Shown in pieces: positions 8,176 through 17,825 of a stretch of DNA of 64,000 nt; positions within the stretch are counted from its first letter, which is position 1; every line of letters starts with the position of its first letter. The notes beneath the pieces were generated by a model that searched no databases, had not been told where the DNA came from, and worked only from the letters and a program-made list of their open reading frames with translations. Location: the NCBI RefSeq assembly GCF_017352135.1, contig NZ_CP071455.1:806001-870000 (forward strand). The letters are read 5' to 3'. Made by a program: the position numbers and the translations under genes. The DNA comes from Rhizobium lentis. GTDB taxonomy: Bacteria > Pseudomonadota > Alphaproteobacteria > Rhizobiales > Rhizobiaceae.

Positions 8176-9003
8176 ATGCGTTCGACAATCAAATACAAGC
8201 CCGCTGGAAACCTCTCCTGGGTGGTTACGACGCTCTACATCCTCTTTCTGCTCCTGCCGATCTACTGGCTGATCAACATGAGCTTCAAGGAGAATGCCGA
8301 GATCACCGGCGCCTTCTCGCTCTGGCCGCAGAACCCGACGCTGCGGAACTACGCCGTCATCTTCACCGATCCGTCCTGGTATAGCGGTTACATCAACTCG
8401 ATCATTTACGTGGTGATGAACACGGTCATTTCGGTGCTTGCAGCGCTGCCGGCCGCCTACGCTTTTTCGCGCTACCGCTTCCTCGGCGACAAGCACCTGT
8501 TCTTCTGGCTGCTCACCAACCGGATGGCGCCGCCGGCCGTCTTCGCGCTCCCCTTCTTCCAGCTCTATTCCGCCTTCGGCCTGATCGATACCCATATCGC
8601 GGTGGCGCTGGCCCATTGCCTGTTCAACGTGCCGCTGGCGGTCTGGATCCTCGAAGGCTTCATGTCCGGCGTGCCGAAGGAAATCGACGAGACCGCCTAT
8701 ATCGACGGCTACTCATTCCCTCGCTTCTTCGTGAAGATCTTCATGCCGCTCATCGCAAGCGGCATCGGTGTCGCCGCCTTCTTCTGCTTCATGTTCTCGT
8801 GGGTCGAATTGCTGCTTGCTCGCACGTTGACGACCACCGCGGCAAAGCCGATCTCGGCGATCATGACACGTACGGTTTCGGCAGCCGGCATGGACTGGGG
8901 CGTACTGGCGGCAGCCGGCGTGCTGACTATCATTCCCGGCGCGCTCGTCATCTATTTCGTTCGCAATTACATCGCCAAGGGCTTTGCCCTGGGCCGCGTC
9001 TGA
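8176..9003 (+). CDS. glpQ: Glycerol ABC importer, permease GlpQ
   Basis: 275 residues, the MalG/UgpE-side permease. ATG 8176 follows AAAGGAGAGATCC. Six membrane helices are apparent. The coupling motif is EIDETAYIDGYSFPRFFVKIF. The C-terminus, RNYIAKGFALGRV, is typical for the MalG group. Partner of GlpP in the inner membrane. The gap to glpP is 14 bases and glpU follows 14 bases later, so all are on one message. Confidence 0.92.
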   Translation: MRSTIKYKPAGNLSWVVTTLYILFLLLPIYWLINMSFKENAEITGAFSLWPQNPTLRNYAVIFTDPSWYSGYINSIIYVVMNTVISVLAALPAAYAFSRYRFLGDKHLFFWLLTNRMAPPAVFALPFFQLYSAFGLIDTHIAVALAHCLFNVPLAVWILEGFMSGVPKEIDETAYIDGYSFPRFFVKIFMPLIASGIGVAAFFCFMFSWVELLLARTLTTTAAKPISAIMTRTVSAAGMDWGVLAAAGVLTIIPGALVIYFVRNYIAKGFALGRV

Positions 9004-9017
9004 GGAGGAATACGGTC

Positions 9018-9299
9018 ATGAACTTTTCCTGGATGGCCTGGACGCTGCCGACGACGCTGTTCTTCCTGACGATCCTGGCGCTTCTCATCACCATGAGCGT
9101 CTGGGAGTTTTTTTCGCCGGGCGGATCGCCGCGCACGGGCGTGCTGCGTTTCGAGACGACGCGCGGCGACCGGCTCTTCATTTCGCTGCTGGGCAGCGCT
9201 TTCATTCATCTTGCATGGCTTGGGCTCGTCGGGCCCAACCTGTGGTGGGCTCTTGCCGCCTCCGTGGTCTACGCCATCGGCGTGTTCCGCTACGTGTGA
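9018..9299 (+). CDS. glpU: Small membrane protein of the glycerol importer (DUF2160)
   Basis: 93 residues with three probable membrane helices (FFLTILALLITMSVWEFF, LGSAFIHLAWLGLVG and WWALAASVVYAIGVF). It matches the DUF2160 family, which in rhizobia sits between the permease and binding-protein genes of the glycerol importer and is named GlpU. Its exact role is not known; location suggests an accessory transmembrane subunit. ATG 9018 is preceded by GAGGAGGAA. The 77-base gap to glpV has its own ribosome site but no clear promoter. Confidence 0.88.
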   Translation: MNFSWMAWTLPTTLFFLTILALLITMSVWEFFSPGGSPRTGVLRFETTRGDRLFISLLGSAFIHLAWLGLVGPNLWWALAASVVYAIGVFRYV

Positions 9300-9376
9300 C
9301 GGCAAGGAGAAGACAGATGGCCGGGGGTACTGGCCGCCTGAGACGTAACTGCAATCGCAAACCCTGGGAGGATATT

Positions 9377-11098
9377 ATGCGACGGCACTTATTGACGACG
9401 ACAGCAGGTCTGCTGCTGGCGATGACTGCAACGGCCTATGCCGGGATGGACGAGGCAAAGACCTTCCTCGACAAGGAAGTCAAGGATCTCTCGACGCTTT
9501 CCCGCGCCGACCAGGAAAAGGAAATGCAGTGGTTCGTCGATGCTGCGAAGCCCTTCGCCGGCATGGACATCAAGGTCGTTTCCGAAACGATCACCACACA
9601 TGAATATGAATCGAAGGTGCTGGCTCCGGCCTTCACCGCGATCACCGGCATCAAGATCACCCATGACCTGATCGGCGAAGGCGATGTGGTCGAAAAGCTG
9701 CAGACGCAGATGCAGTCGGGCGAAAACATCTATGACGCCTATATCAACGACTCGGACCTGATCGGCACCCATTGGCGCTACCAGCAGGCCCGCTCGCTGA
9801 CCGACTGGATGGCCAACGAAGGCAAGGATGTCACCAATCCCGGCCTCGACATAGACGACTTCATCGGCAAGTCCTTCACCACGGCGCCTGACGGCAAGCT
9901 CTACCAGCTGCCGGATCAGCAGTTCGCGAACCTCTACTGGTTCCGCTACGACTGGTTCAACGACGAGAAGAACAAGGCGGACTTCAAGGCGAAGTACGGC
10001 TACGACCTCGGCGTGCCGGTCAACTGGTCGGCCTATGAGGATATTGCCGAGTTCTTCACCGGCCGCGAGATCGACGGCAAGAAGGTCTATGGTCACATGG
10101 ACTACGGCAAGAAGGACCCGTCGCTCGGCTGGCGCTTCACCGATGCGTGGCTGTCGATGGCCGGCAACGGCGACAAAGGCATTCCGAACGGCAAACCGGT
10201 CGACGAATGGGGCATCAAGGTTGACGAGAACTCCCGTCCTGTCGGTTCGTGCGTAGCGCGCGGTGGCGACACCAACGGCCCGGCAGCGGTCTACTCCATC
10301 CAGAAATATCTGGACTGGATGAAGGCCTATGCACCGGCTGCCGCTCAGGGCATGACCTTCTCCGAATCCGGCCCGGTCCCCTCGCAGGGTGAAGTCGCTC
10401 AGCAGATGTTCACCTACACGGCCTTCACCGCCGATTTCGTCAAGGAAGGCCTGCCGGTCGTTAATGCCGACGGCACGCCGAAATGGCGTTTCGCACCGAG
10501 CCCGCATGGCGTCTACTGGAAGGACGGCATGAAGCTCGGCTATCAGGACGCAGGCTCCTGGACGCTGATGAAGTCCACGCCCGATGACCGCGCCAAGGCG
10601 GCTTGGCTTTATGCCCAGTTCGTCACCTCCAAGACTGTCGACGTGAAGAAGAGCCACATGGGCCTGACCTTCATCCGCCAGTCGACGCTTGATCACAAGT
10701 CCTTCACCGACCGCGCACCGAAGCTCGGCGGCCTGATCGAATTCTACCGTTCGCCGGCTCGCCTGCAGTGGTCGCCGACCGGTACGAACGTTCCTGACTA
10801 TCCGAAGCTCGCACAGCTCTGGTGGCAGGCGATCGGTGACGCGTCCTCCGGCGCCAAGACGGCGCAGGAAGCGATGGACTCGCTTTGCGCCGAACAGGAA
10901 AAGGTGCTGCAGCGCCTCGAACGCGCCAAGGTCCAGGGCGATATCGGGCCGAAGCTCGCCGAAGAGCACGATCTTGAATATTGGAACAAGGATGCCGTCG
11001 CGAAGGGCAACCTTGCACCGCAGCTGAAGATCGAGAACGAGAAGGACAAGCCGATCACTGTCAACTACGACGAACTCGTCAAGAGCTGGCAGAAGTAA
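9377..11098 (+). CDS. glpV: Glycerol ABC importer, periplasmic binding protein GlpV
   Basis: 573 residues, large for a CUT1 binding protein. The signal peptide is residues 1-22 (HLLTTTAGLLLAMTATAYA, cleavage before GMDEAK). The mature protein has the extracellular solute-binding family 1 fold, with substrate-cleft segments rich in Trp and Tyr (FANLYWFRYDWFND, DPSLGWRFTDAW). It captures glycerol in the periplasm for GlpPQ. ATG 9377 follows GGGAGGATATT. The frame is open upstream into glpU, but the signal peptide fixes the start. Strong hairpins separate it from glpK. Confidence 0.92.
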   Translation: MRRHLLTTTAGLLLAMTATAYAGMDEAKTFLDKEVKDLSTLSRADQEKEMQWFVDAAKPFAGMDIKVVSETITTHEYESKVLAPAFTAITGIKITHDLIGEGDVVEKLQTQMQSGENIYDAYINDSDLIGTHWRYQQARSLTDWMANEGKDVTNPGLDIDDFIGKSFTTAPDGKLYQLPDQQFANLYWFRYDWFNDEKNKADFKAKYGYDLGVPVNWSAYEDIAEFFTGREIDGKKVYGHMDYGKKDPSLGWRFTDAWLSMAGNGDKGIPNGKPVDEWGIKVDENSRPVGSCVARGGDTNGPAAVYSIQKYLDWMKAYAPAAAQGMTFSESGPVPSQGEVAQQMFTYTAFTADFVKEGLPVVNADGTPKWRFAPSPHGVYWKDGMKLGYQDAGSWTLMKSTPDDRAKAAWLYAQFVTSKTVDVKKSHMGLTFIRQSTLDHKSFTDRAPKLGGLIEFYRSPARLQWSPTGTNVPDYPKLAQLWWQAIGDASSGAKTAQEAMDSLCAEQEKVLQRLERAKVQGDIGPKLAEEHDLEYWNKDAVAKGNLAPQLKIENEKDKPITVNYDELVKSWQK

Positions 11099-11107
11099 GG
11101 CGGACCC

Positions 11108-11133
11108 GGCCGGAGGCGACGAGGCCTCCGGCC
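11108..11133. terminator. Strong hairpin downstream of glpV
   Basis: GGCCGGAGGC (11108-11117) pairs perfectly with GCCTCCGGCC (11124-11133), loop of 6. No T-run follows, so full termination is unlikely. Such stems after binding-protein genes usually protect the upstream message or reduce read-through. Confidence 0.6.
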
Positions 11134-11142
11134 ACAACTTCC

Positions 11143-11167
11143 TGCCACCGGTAGCAAGCCGGTGGCA
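11143..11167. terminator. Second hairpin in the glpV-glpK gap
   Basis: TGCCACCGG (11143-11151) pairs perfectly with CCGGTGGCA (11159-11167) across a 7-base loop. It lies 9 bases after the first hairpin. The pair may attenuate or process the message before glpK. Confidence 0.5.
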
Positions 11168-11198
11168 CCCCACAATCTTTCTCATGAGACGTCCGCGT

Positions 11199-11216
11199 CC
11201 TGCCGCTCCCGGCAGG
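11199..11216. promoter_or_regulatory. Third small hairpin in the glpV-glpK gap
   Basis: CCTGCCG (11199-11205) pairs with CGGCAGG (11210-11216) with a 4-base loop, ending 31 bases before the glpK start codon. It could be part of an mRNA-processing region. Confidence 0.35.
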
Positions 11217-11247
11217 CGGAGCGGTTTCGCGTGAGCTGGAGACGGAT

Positions 11248-12750
11248 ATGAGCGGCTATATTCTTTCGATCGATCAGGGCACGACGTCTTCGCGCGCCAT
11301 CGTCTTCGATGGCGACATGAAAATGGCCGGCTCGGCCCAGGCGGAGATCACCCAATATTATCCGCAGCCCGGCTGGGTCGAGCACGACGCCGCCGAAATC
11401 TGGCAGTCCGTTGTCGATACAGTGCGCGGGGCAATCGCCGATGCCGGCTTGGACGCCGACGCGATCGCCGCGATCGGCATCACCAATCAGCGCGAAACCG
11501 CAGTCGTCTGGGACCGCAAGTCCAGTACGCCGCTTCACCGCGCGATCGTCTGGCAGGACAGGCGCACGGCCGAAATGTGCGATAGCCTGAAGGCTGATGG
11601 ATACGAAAAACTGTTCAGCGCCAAGACCGGCCTGCTGCTCGATCCTTATTTTTCCGGCACGAAGCTGCGCTGGCTGCTCGACAATGTCGATGGCCTGCGC
11701 GAGAAGGCCGAGGCTGGCGAGGTCTGCTTCGGCACCATCGACAGTTGGCTGATCTATAAGCTGACGGATGGTCGAGTGCATGCCACCGACGCGACCAATG
11801 CGTCGCGAACGCTGCTCTACAATATCGACGATGGCGCATGGGACGAGGAGCTTCTCGGCATTCTCGGTATTCCCTCAGCCATGCTTCCCGAGGTCAGGGA
11901 ATGCGCCGATGATTTCGGCCGGGTCGACGAGGCGCTGTTCGGCGCCGCGCTTCCGATCCTTGGCGTCGCCGGCGACCAGCAGGCCGCGGCCGTGGGCAAT
12001 GCCTGCTTCGAGCCCGGTATGATGAAATCCACCTATGGCACGGGCTGCTTCGCCCTCCTGAACACCGGACGGGATCGCGTTTCCTCGTCGAACCGAATGT
12101 TGACGACGATCGCCTGCCGGCTTGATGGCGAGACCACTTACGCGCTCGAAGGCTCGATTTTCATAGCGGGTGCGGCTGTGCAATGGCTGCGCGACGGCCT
12201 TGGCATCATCAATCATGCTTCCGAGGCCGGGGGTCTTGCGACCAAGGCGGATCCCGGACAGCAGGTCTATATCGTTCCGGCTTTCACCGGGCTCGGCGCG
12301 CCCTATTGGGATCCGGCTGCGCGCGGCGCGATCTTCGGCCTGACGCGAAACAGCGGCCCCGCGGAATTTGCCCGCGCCGTGCTCGAATCCGTCGCCTACC
12401 AGACGCTCGACCTGCTCGTCGCGATGAAGAAGGACTGGGGGGCCAACCAGCTAGGAACCGTATTGCGCGTCGATGGCGGCATGGCAGCGTCGGATTGGAC
12501 GATGCAGTGCCTGGCAGACATCACGGGAAATCCCGTCGATCGCTCGGCGATCCGCGAGACGACGGCGCTGGGGGCCGCCTGGCTCGCCGGCTCGAAAGCC
12601 GGCATCTGGCCCGACAAGCGCGAGTTTGCCGAGGCTTGGGCCTGCGACCGCCGCTTCAGCCCTTCGATGGAAGAGACCGAGCGGCAGGGCAAGATCATCG
12701 GCTGGAAAAACGCCGTATCGCGGATGATCTCGGAAACCTCGGCGGGCTGA
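11248..12750 (+). CDS. glpK: Glycerol kinase
   Basis: 500 residues, full FGGY-family length. It phosphorylates imported glycerol to sn-glycerol-3-phosphate, the substrate of GlpD and the expected GlpR inducer. N-terminal phosphate-binding loop [15 protein letters not shown] (7-21), substrate segment GWVEHD, the FGGY motifs [12 protein letters not shown] and [13 protein letters not shown] are all present. Start ATG 11248 follows GCTGGAGACGGAT. It closes the operon and is set apart from glpV by 149 bases carrying three hairpins. The next gene is convergent, 23 bases beyond the stop. Confidence 0.95.
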   Translation: MSGYILSIDQGTTSSRAIVFDGDMKMAGSAQAEITQYYPQPGWVEHDAAEIWQSVVDTVRGAIADAGLDADAIAAIGITNQRETAVVWDRKSSTPLHRAIVWQDRRTAEMCDSLKADGYEKLFSAKTGLLLDPYFSGTKLRWLLDNVDGLREKAEAGEVCFGTIDSWLIYKLTDGRVHATDATNASRTLLYNIDDGAWDEELLGILGIPSAMLPEVRECADDFGRVDEALFGAALPILGVAGDQQAAAVGNACFEPGMMKSTYGTGCFALLNTGRDRVSSSNRMLTTIACRLDGETTYALEGSIFIAGAAVQWLRDGLGIINHASEAGGLATKADPGQQVYIVPAFTGLGAPYWDPAARGAIFGLTRNSGPAEFARAVLESVAYQTLDLLVAMKKDWGANQLGTVLRVDGGMAASDWTMQCLADITGNPVDRSAIRETTALGAAWLAGSKAGIWPDKREFAEAWACDRRFSPSMEETERQGKIIGWKNAVSRMISETSAG

Positions 12751-12773
12751 CCTGTTTTGCGATGCGGCAGCTC

Positions 12774-13775
12774 TCACGCGTGGCCGGCTGCTTTCCTGTT
12801 GATGAAGCTCAGGGCGAGCACGGCGAAGATCAGCGTGCCCGTGCCAACCTGCTGCCAATAGAAATTCAGATCGGTCAACAGCAGCCCGTTGGCGACGATG
12901 CTGAGCAGCAGCACGCCAAGCACGGTGCCGCCGACGTTCGGCCGCCCGAACGGGCTGAGCGTCGTGCCGATGAAGGTGGCGCCAATGGCGTTCAGCAGGA
13001 AGGCATTGCCGGAGGAGGGGATGTACACGGTGACGGTCGCCGTCAGGATCAGCCCGGCGACGGCTGCGATCAAGCCGACGATGACGAAGGTTGCGGCGAT
13101 ATGGGTCGATGTTCCGATGCCGGAATAGCGCACGACCGCCGGCTGGATGCCGATCGAGAGGATGACGCGGCCGAACCGCGTGCGGGCAAAGACGACCGCT
13201 GCGGCAGCTATGATGAGGATTGCGGCCGCAAGCGGCACCGCAAGGCCGGCGATCGTGCCGTGGCCGAGAAAACGAAAGGCTTCCGGCACGCCGCTCGGCG
13301 GCAGGTAGACAGGATTGCCGCCATTGGTCAACAATTGCTGCACGCTTCGGCCGATGAACAGCGTGCCGAGCGTTGCAAGGAAGGGAGAGACGCCGATCCC
13401 TGAGATCAGAAGCGCGTTGAAGGCACCGACGAGTGCTCCTGCCGCCAGTCCGGCAAGGGCCGCAATCGCCACCGGCTGACCCGCCAGCACGAGGGAGACG
13501 AAGGCGAAACTGGCAAAATCCATTGCCGTTCCCACAGAGAGATCGATGCCGCCCGAGGAGACGGCGAAGGTCATGGCGATGGATACGATGGCAAGCAGCG
13601 TAAAATTGTTGACCAGGATGCTCTGAAGGTTGGCGAGCGTCAGAAATGTCGGCGTTGCCGCGGAGAAGATGGCGGACACCGCCACGAGCGCCAGAATGAG
13701 CCCGTAACGCACCACGCCGGCAGCGATGAGCCGCGGCAAGTCGGTGAAGGCTGATGTTGAAGTCAGCAGCGACAT
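12774..13775 (-). CDS. Ribose-type sugar ABC importer, permease 2
   Basis: 333 residues, RbsC-like (BPD_transp_2). About eight to ten membrane helices; the conserved GGIDLSVG motif follows the third helix and GVSPFLATLGTLFIGR is typical of the family. ATG 13775 is preferred to a TTG two codons upstream because AGGAGG lies at the right distance (13783-13788 on the complement). It begins 2 bases after the stop of the first permease gene, so the two are coupled. It forms a heteromeric channel with that permease. Substrate unknown; the gene order is binding protein, ATPase, permease, permease, with no catabolic gene attached. Confidence 0.88.
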   Translation of the reverse strand: MSLLTSTSAFTDLPRLIAAGVVRYGLILALVAVSAIFSAATPTFLTLANLQSILVNNFTLLAIVSIAMTFAVSSGGIDLSVGTAMDFASFAFVSLVLAGQPVAIAALAGLAAGALVGAFNALLISGIGVSPFLATLGTLFIGRSVQQLLTNGGNPVYLPPSGVPEAFRFLGHGTIAGLAVPLAAAILIIAAAAVVFARTRFGRVILSIGIQPAVVRYSGIGTSTHIAATFVIVGLIAAVAGLILTATVTVYIPSSGNAFLLNAIGATFIGTTLSPFGRPNVGGTVLGVLLLSIVANGLLLTDLNFYWQQVGTGTLIFAVLALSFINRKAAGHA

Positions 13776-13777
13776 GA

Positions 13778-14797
13778 TCAAGCCTCCTGCCGGCGCAACA
13801 GGGTGGTCGCTGAGACCACGATGAGAATGAGCGCGCCCTGGACGCCACTGACCAGCGTGCTCGAAATGTTGAGCAGCTGGAAGCCATTTGTGAGGAAACC
13901 GACCAGCAGGGCCGAGAGGAAAGTGCCGGTGATCGTGGGAACCAGCCGGCGCGAAAAAACCGAGCCGAGCAGAGCGGTGACGACGACGGGCAACAGCATC
14001 TCCCCGGAGCCGGTCGTGCTGCCGCTCAGATAAGAGACGCTCAAGATACCGGCGATTCCGCCGGACACGCCGCTGGCGACGAATGCGCTTGATAGTAGCC
14101 GGCGAAGCGGCAGGCCGGCGGCGCGCGCAGCATCGGGGAACTCGCCGACGGCATAAAGGCGCAGGCCAACCGGCGTGTATTGGACGATAGCCGTTGCAAG
14201 TGCCGTGAAACCGAGAAGCACGTAGGCAAGAACGGGCAGGCCTGAGGGACCGGACGCCGAAAGCGCCGAGAGGAAGGGCGTTGAGGCCGGCAGCACGGTA
14301 TTCTGGGTCAGCACCAGTTCGAGGCCGGCGACGACGTTCATCACGGCAAGTGTAGCAAGCAACGGCACGATGCCGGCATAGACGACGGCAATGGCATTGA
14401 CGGTGCCGATCAGCGCCCCTGTCCCAATTGCCGCCGAGATCGCTGCCGCGTCGCCGTAGCCGAGTTGGGTCAAGGTGGCGTAGACGGCGGCGCTGAGACC
14501 CATATTGGCCGCGAGCGAGAGATCGATGCCGCCGGTGACGACATTGGAGCCACCGGCAATCAAAACAACCGTCAGCCCGATGGCGAGCACGCCTGAAATC
14601 GCGGATTGACCAAGCACATTGCCGATATTGCCGACACTGAGGAAATAAGGGGCTGTGAGCGAGAAGACGATGAGAATGGCTGCAAAAGCGATCAATGATC
14701 CGAAGCGCAGCGCCGCAGCCGCGATGGTGCCGGTCGGCCGCAGAGGCGGTTCTATTGCCGATAAGCCGGCAGGTGCGAATTCCACTTCAGCCGACAT
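13778..14797 (-). CDS. Ribose-type sugar ABC importer, permease 1
   Basis: 339 residues, RbsC-like. ATG 14797 (MSAEVEFAP) is chosen: it overlaps the end of the ATPase gene by 11 bases, whereas the longer frame would run far into it. The motif GGIDLSLAANMG follows the early helices and the GIVPLLATLAVMNVVAGLELV region corresponds to the family core. Pairs with the downstream permease. Confidence 0.88.
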   Translation of the reverse strand: MSAEVEFAPAGLSAIEPPLRPTGTIAAAALRFGSLIAFAAILIVFSLTAPYFLSVGNIGNVLGQSAISGVLAIGLTVVLIAGGSNVVTGGIDLSLAANMGLSAAVYATLTQLGYGDAAAISAAIGTGALIGTVNAIAVVYAGIVPLLATLAVMNVVAGLELVLTQNTVLPASTPFLSALSASGPSGLPVLAYVLLGFTALATAIVQYTPVGLRLYAVGEFPDAARAAGLPLRRLLSSAFVASGVSGGIAGILSVSYLSGSTTGSGEMLLPVVVTALLGSVFSRRLVPTITGTFLSALLVGFLTNGFQLLNISSTLVSGVQGALILIVVSATTLLRRQEA

Positions 14798-16337
14798 GGC
14801 GCTGTCCCTCCGACGATCCGGTCGATTCCGCCAGCACCGCATCCGCCGTGGTCTCCGACGAGATGAATTCCCGCACCACACGACCGCGGAAGAGTACGAG
14901 GATACGATCAGTGATGCCGATGAGTTCGGGCAGATCCGAAGACAGCACGATCACGCCGGCGCCTCGCGCCGCAAGCTCGCCGATCAGCGTGTATATCTCG
15001 ACCTTGGAGCCAATATCGACGCCGACCGTCGGTTCGTCGAGGAGATAGACTTCGGAGTGTCGGCTCAGCCATTTGGCGATCGCCACCTTCTGCTGGTTGC
15101 CGCCCGAGAGCGTGCGCAATAGGGCATTGCGCCCGCTGGCTTTCACCTGCAGCCGCGTGATCAGGGCATCGATCTCGCGCTGCTCGCGCTTGCGGTCGAG
15201 AAAGCCGAAGCGCGTGAAGCGGCCGAGGCTGGAAAGGCTGGCATTTTCCGCAACACTGAGATCGAGCGCAATGCCATGGCGGCGCCGATCCTCCGGCACA
15301 AGCGCGATCTCGTGGCCGGCAGCCTGCGTCGGATTGGCAAATCGGGCCGGTTTGCCGTTGATTTCAATCTGGCCGGAAGATGGTAACTCAAGACCGAAGA
15401 GAGCACGAACCAGTTCCTTTGCGCCGGAGCCGAGCAGGCCGGTGAGCCCGAGCACCTCGCCGCGGCGAAGCGAGAAGCTGATGTCGCTGTATTTTCCCGG
15501 CGCCGACAGCTGCTCGACCTTGAGGATCTCTGCACCGAACGTAACCTCAGGCTTCGGAAACATCTCCTTGATATCCCGCTCGACCATCAGCCGGGCGATC
15601 GCTGCGGATGAAGTCTCGCCGATCGGTACGGAAGCGACATCAAGACCGTTGCGCAGCACAGTGACGTGGTCGCAAAGTTCCTCGATTTCGTTCAGGTAGT
15701 GCGAGATATAGATGATGGTCACGCCTTCATCGCGCAGGCGGCGGATCAGCCGGAAAAGGATATCGGCCTCGCGGCGCACCAGTGCCGCCGTCGGCTCGTC
15801 GAAGACGAGTACCTTCGGCTGATTGAGCAACGCACGGGTGATCTGCACGATCTGCTTTTCGGCGGTCGACAATTCGCCGATCAGGGCAGTGTTCGGCAGG
15901 CGGACGCCGAAATAGTCGTTGAGTATCTCGGAAGCACGGCGCTGCATCCGCCGCCGGTCCAGGAACGGCGTGCCAACTATGCACGGTTCGCGGCCGAGGA
16001 ACAGCGCTTCGCCGACGGTGAAGGTCGGCACCAGCAGCCTGTCCTGGTGAATGAAGTGGATGCCGAGTTCTTCGGCAAGATGCGGCGTCAGCCTGTCGAA
16101 AGCTTTCCCTTCGATCTCGATCAGACCGCCATCCGGCTGGTGAAGACCGGCCAGCAGCTTGATCAGCGTCGACTTGCCGGCGCCGTTCTGGCCGACGAGA
16201 CCGTGGATGGTGCCGCGCCTGACGAGCAGCGACGCACCGGCAAGCGCCTGCGCGCCGCCGAAATGCTTGACGATGCCTTCGAAGCGGAGGATGTCGTTGC
16301 CTACCGTTACCGGCTGCTTCAACGAAATGGCCGTCAT
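14787..16337 (-). CDS. Ribose-type sugar ABC importer, double ATP-binding protein
   Basis: 516 residues, RbsA/MglA-type with two fused ATPase domains. First domain: Walker A GQNGAGKST near residue 49, signature LSTAEKQ, Walker B VLVFDEPTAAL. Second domain from about 265: a degenerate P-loop GLLGSGAKEL, as usual in this family, then signature LSGGNQQKV and VYLLDEPTVGVD. Length is normal. It energises the two downstream permeases. Sixty bases separate it from the binding-protein gene upstream. Confidence 0.9.
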   Translation of the reverse strand: MTAISLKQPVTVGNDILRFEGIVKHFGGAQALAGASLLVRRGTIHGLVGQNGAGKSTLIKLLAGLHQPDGGLIEIEGKAFDRLTPHLAEELGIHFIHQDRLLVPTFTVGEALFLGREPCIVGTPFLDRRRMQRRASEILNDYFGVRLPNTALIGELSTAEKQIVQITRALLNQPKVLVFDEPTAALVRREADILFRLIRRLRDEGVTIIYISHYLNEIEELCDHVTVLRNGLDVASVPIGETSSAAIARLMVERDIKEMFPKPEVTFGAEILKVEQLSAPGKYSDISFSLRRGEVLGLTGLLGSGAKELVRALFGLELPSSGQIEINGKPARFANPTQAAGHEIALVPEDRRRHGIALDLSVAENASLSSLGRFTRFGFLDRKREQREIDALITRLQVKASGRNALLRTLSGGNQQKVAIAKWLSRHSEVYLLDEPTVGVDIGSKVEIYTLIGELAARGAGVIVLSSDLPELIGITDRILVLFRGRVVREFISSETTADAVLAESTGSSEGQRHVG

Positions 16338-16397
16338 GTCGATTTCTCCGGGCAGATTCCGAGCGATCCGGTGTGGCCGGATCGCTCTGGAGTCTTG

Positions 16398-17411
16398 TCA
16401 GCCGATGCCTAGTTTCTTGGTGACTTCGCCGACATTGGTCTTGTTGGCGAGGAGCGCCGGAACATAGGTCTCGCGCGGCAGCGTCTGGCCGGCGAGCAGC
16501 TTGGCGACGTTGCGGATGGCTGTGCGGCCGATTTCTGCCGGCTGCTGTGCGACATCGGCGCCGGCAGGCGAATTCGGATCGGCGATGAGCTGTAGCACTT
16601 CGGGGCTGCCATCGACGCCATAAGTGCGGATTTCGGTCCGCCCTGCTGCCGTCAGCGCCTGGGTCGCGCCGAGCTGCGGGATGTCCCAGGCCGACCAGAT
16701 TGCCTTGATTGATCCCTTTTCCGGATATTTGTTGAGGATCGCCGTGATCTGGGTGAAAGCGTCCTGTACCGTGTTCGGGATGACGTCGCGCAGTTCCGGC
16801 TGGAGAATCTTTACCTTCGGGAAATATTTGACGACGTTGACCAACTGGTCGTAGCGGATCGCGCAGGGGGTCACGCCATAGAAGCCGTTGAAGACGATTA
16901 TATTGCCTTCGCCGCCGATATCGGAGACGAGCTGCAGCGCCAAGTCCTTGCCGATGCCCCAATTGTCGGAGGTGGTGTTGTTGATCGAGTTGGTCGAGCC
17001 GACGTCGACGGTCAGAACCGGGATTCCCGCATCGCGCGCCTTCTTCAGCCACGGATCAATGACGCTGAGCGTGCCGAGGATCTGCACGATCGCATCCGGC
17101 TTCTGGGCGATCAGCGTCTGCAGCTGCGAAACCAGCTTGCCGTCGTTGCGCCCGGCATCTACGGCGATCGGCTCGCCGCCGAGGCGCTTTACCTCTTCGA
17201 TCTGGGCATTATAGGCCTGCAGGTCGAAGAAGTGATCGGTGCCGGTTGCGCTGATGGCGATGCGCTTGCCCTTCAGCGACAATTCGCCGTCGGCAGCCAA
17301 TACCGGCTTCTGCCCGATCAGCGACGCACCGGCGACGGCAGCCCCGGCCGCGGCGGACAGTTTCAACAGGTCTCGCCTTCCGAGACCGCTTCCGAATTTT
17401 TCAATGGTCAT
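16398..17411 (-). CDS. Ribose-type sugar ABC importer, periplasmic binding protein
   Basis: 337 residues from ATG 17411, which follows GGAGAGTGGCA. The N-terminus has a Tat-type signal (GRRDLLKLSAAAGAAVAGA), unusual for sugar binding proteins but common in rhizobia. The mature part is a periplasmic-binding/LacI-like fold with ISATGTDHFFDLQAYNAQ and the hinge segment NNTTSDNWGIGKDLA. First gene of a four-gene minus-strand operon. Substrate cannot be read from sequence; a pentose or polyol is typical for the family. Confidence 0.85.
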   Translation of the reverse strand: MTIEKFGSGLGRRDLLKLSAAAGAAVAGASLIGQKPVLAADGELSLKGKRIAISATGTDHFFDLQAYNAQIEEVKRLGGEPIAVDAGRNDGKLVSQLQTLIAQKPDAIVQILGTLSVIDPWLKKARDAGIPVLTVDVGSTNSINNTTSDNWGIGKDLALQLVSDIGGEGNIIVFNGFYGVTPCAIRYDQLVNVVKYFPKVKILQPELRDVIPNTVQDAFTQITAILNKYPEKGSIKAIWSAWDIPQLGATQALTAAGRTEIRTYGVDGSPEVLQLIADPNSPAGADVAQQPAEIGRTAIRNVAKLLAGQTLPRETYVPALLANKTNVGEVTKKLGIG

Positions 17412-17825
17412 TGCCACTCTCCATATTGATCTATGTCTATAAATTAAGTGTACTAACAGGAATGGAGAGAAACGAATTTCCAAAAAGACCATCTCCGGGG
17501 AAAAGAGTGGACGGAGCAAAAGCGCGTTCCTGGCCGCGGTTTGCCGTGGCCGGGAATGATTTCAGATGCCGCGCGCTGTTGGGAGCGATAAGTCTGCAGT
17601 CACCGATCAGAAAGAAACATGTGTTGCATAATTCTTGCGCACGCTACCAAATTTGCCGAGGATGAATGCCGGCTAGGCCGTGGCGCCACGTGACATGACA
17701 GCTGTGATAAAATCACGATTTAAATGGGCACCGTCGGGTTTTATCCCACGACGTTGATATCAAGCGCGAGCTTGGCTTCCGTTTGGCGCGCAATTTGCCT
17801 CTTCCCTGCCAGGGAGAATGAAACG
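17412..17825. promoter_or_regulatory. Divergent control region between sugar importer and AraC gene
   Basis: 414 bases with no gene. Near the importer start an imperfect dyad of the form TWAGTRYACTWA lies at 17445-17456, where a LacI or DeoR-type protein might bind. Nothing else could be assigned. The AraC ribosome site AGGGAG is at 17811-17816. Confidence 0.35.

Noticed and set aside
9322..9352. Tiny frame in the glpU-glpV gap
   Set aside because: Ten codons without conservation evidence; probably chance.
9389..11185. 598-residue minus-strand open frame opposite glpV
   Set aside because: Same antisense effect; no ribosome site or recognisable domain, and glpV has a signal peptide and full fold.
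15727..17052. 441-residue minus-strand frame across the sugar ATPase and binding-protein genes
   Set aside because: It is a different frame of two clear genes and is extremely Arg-rich without motifs.
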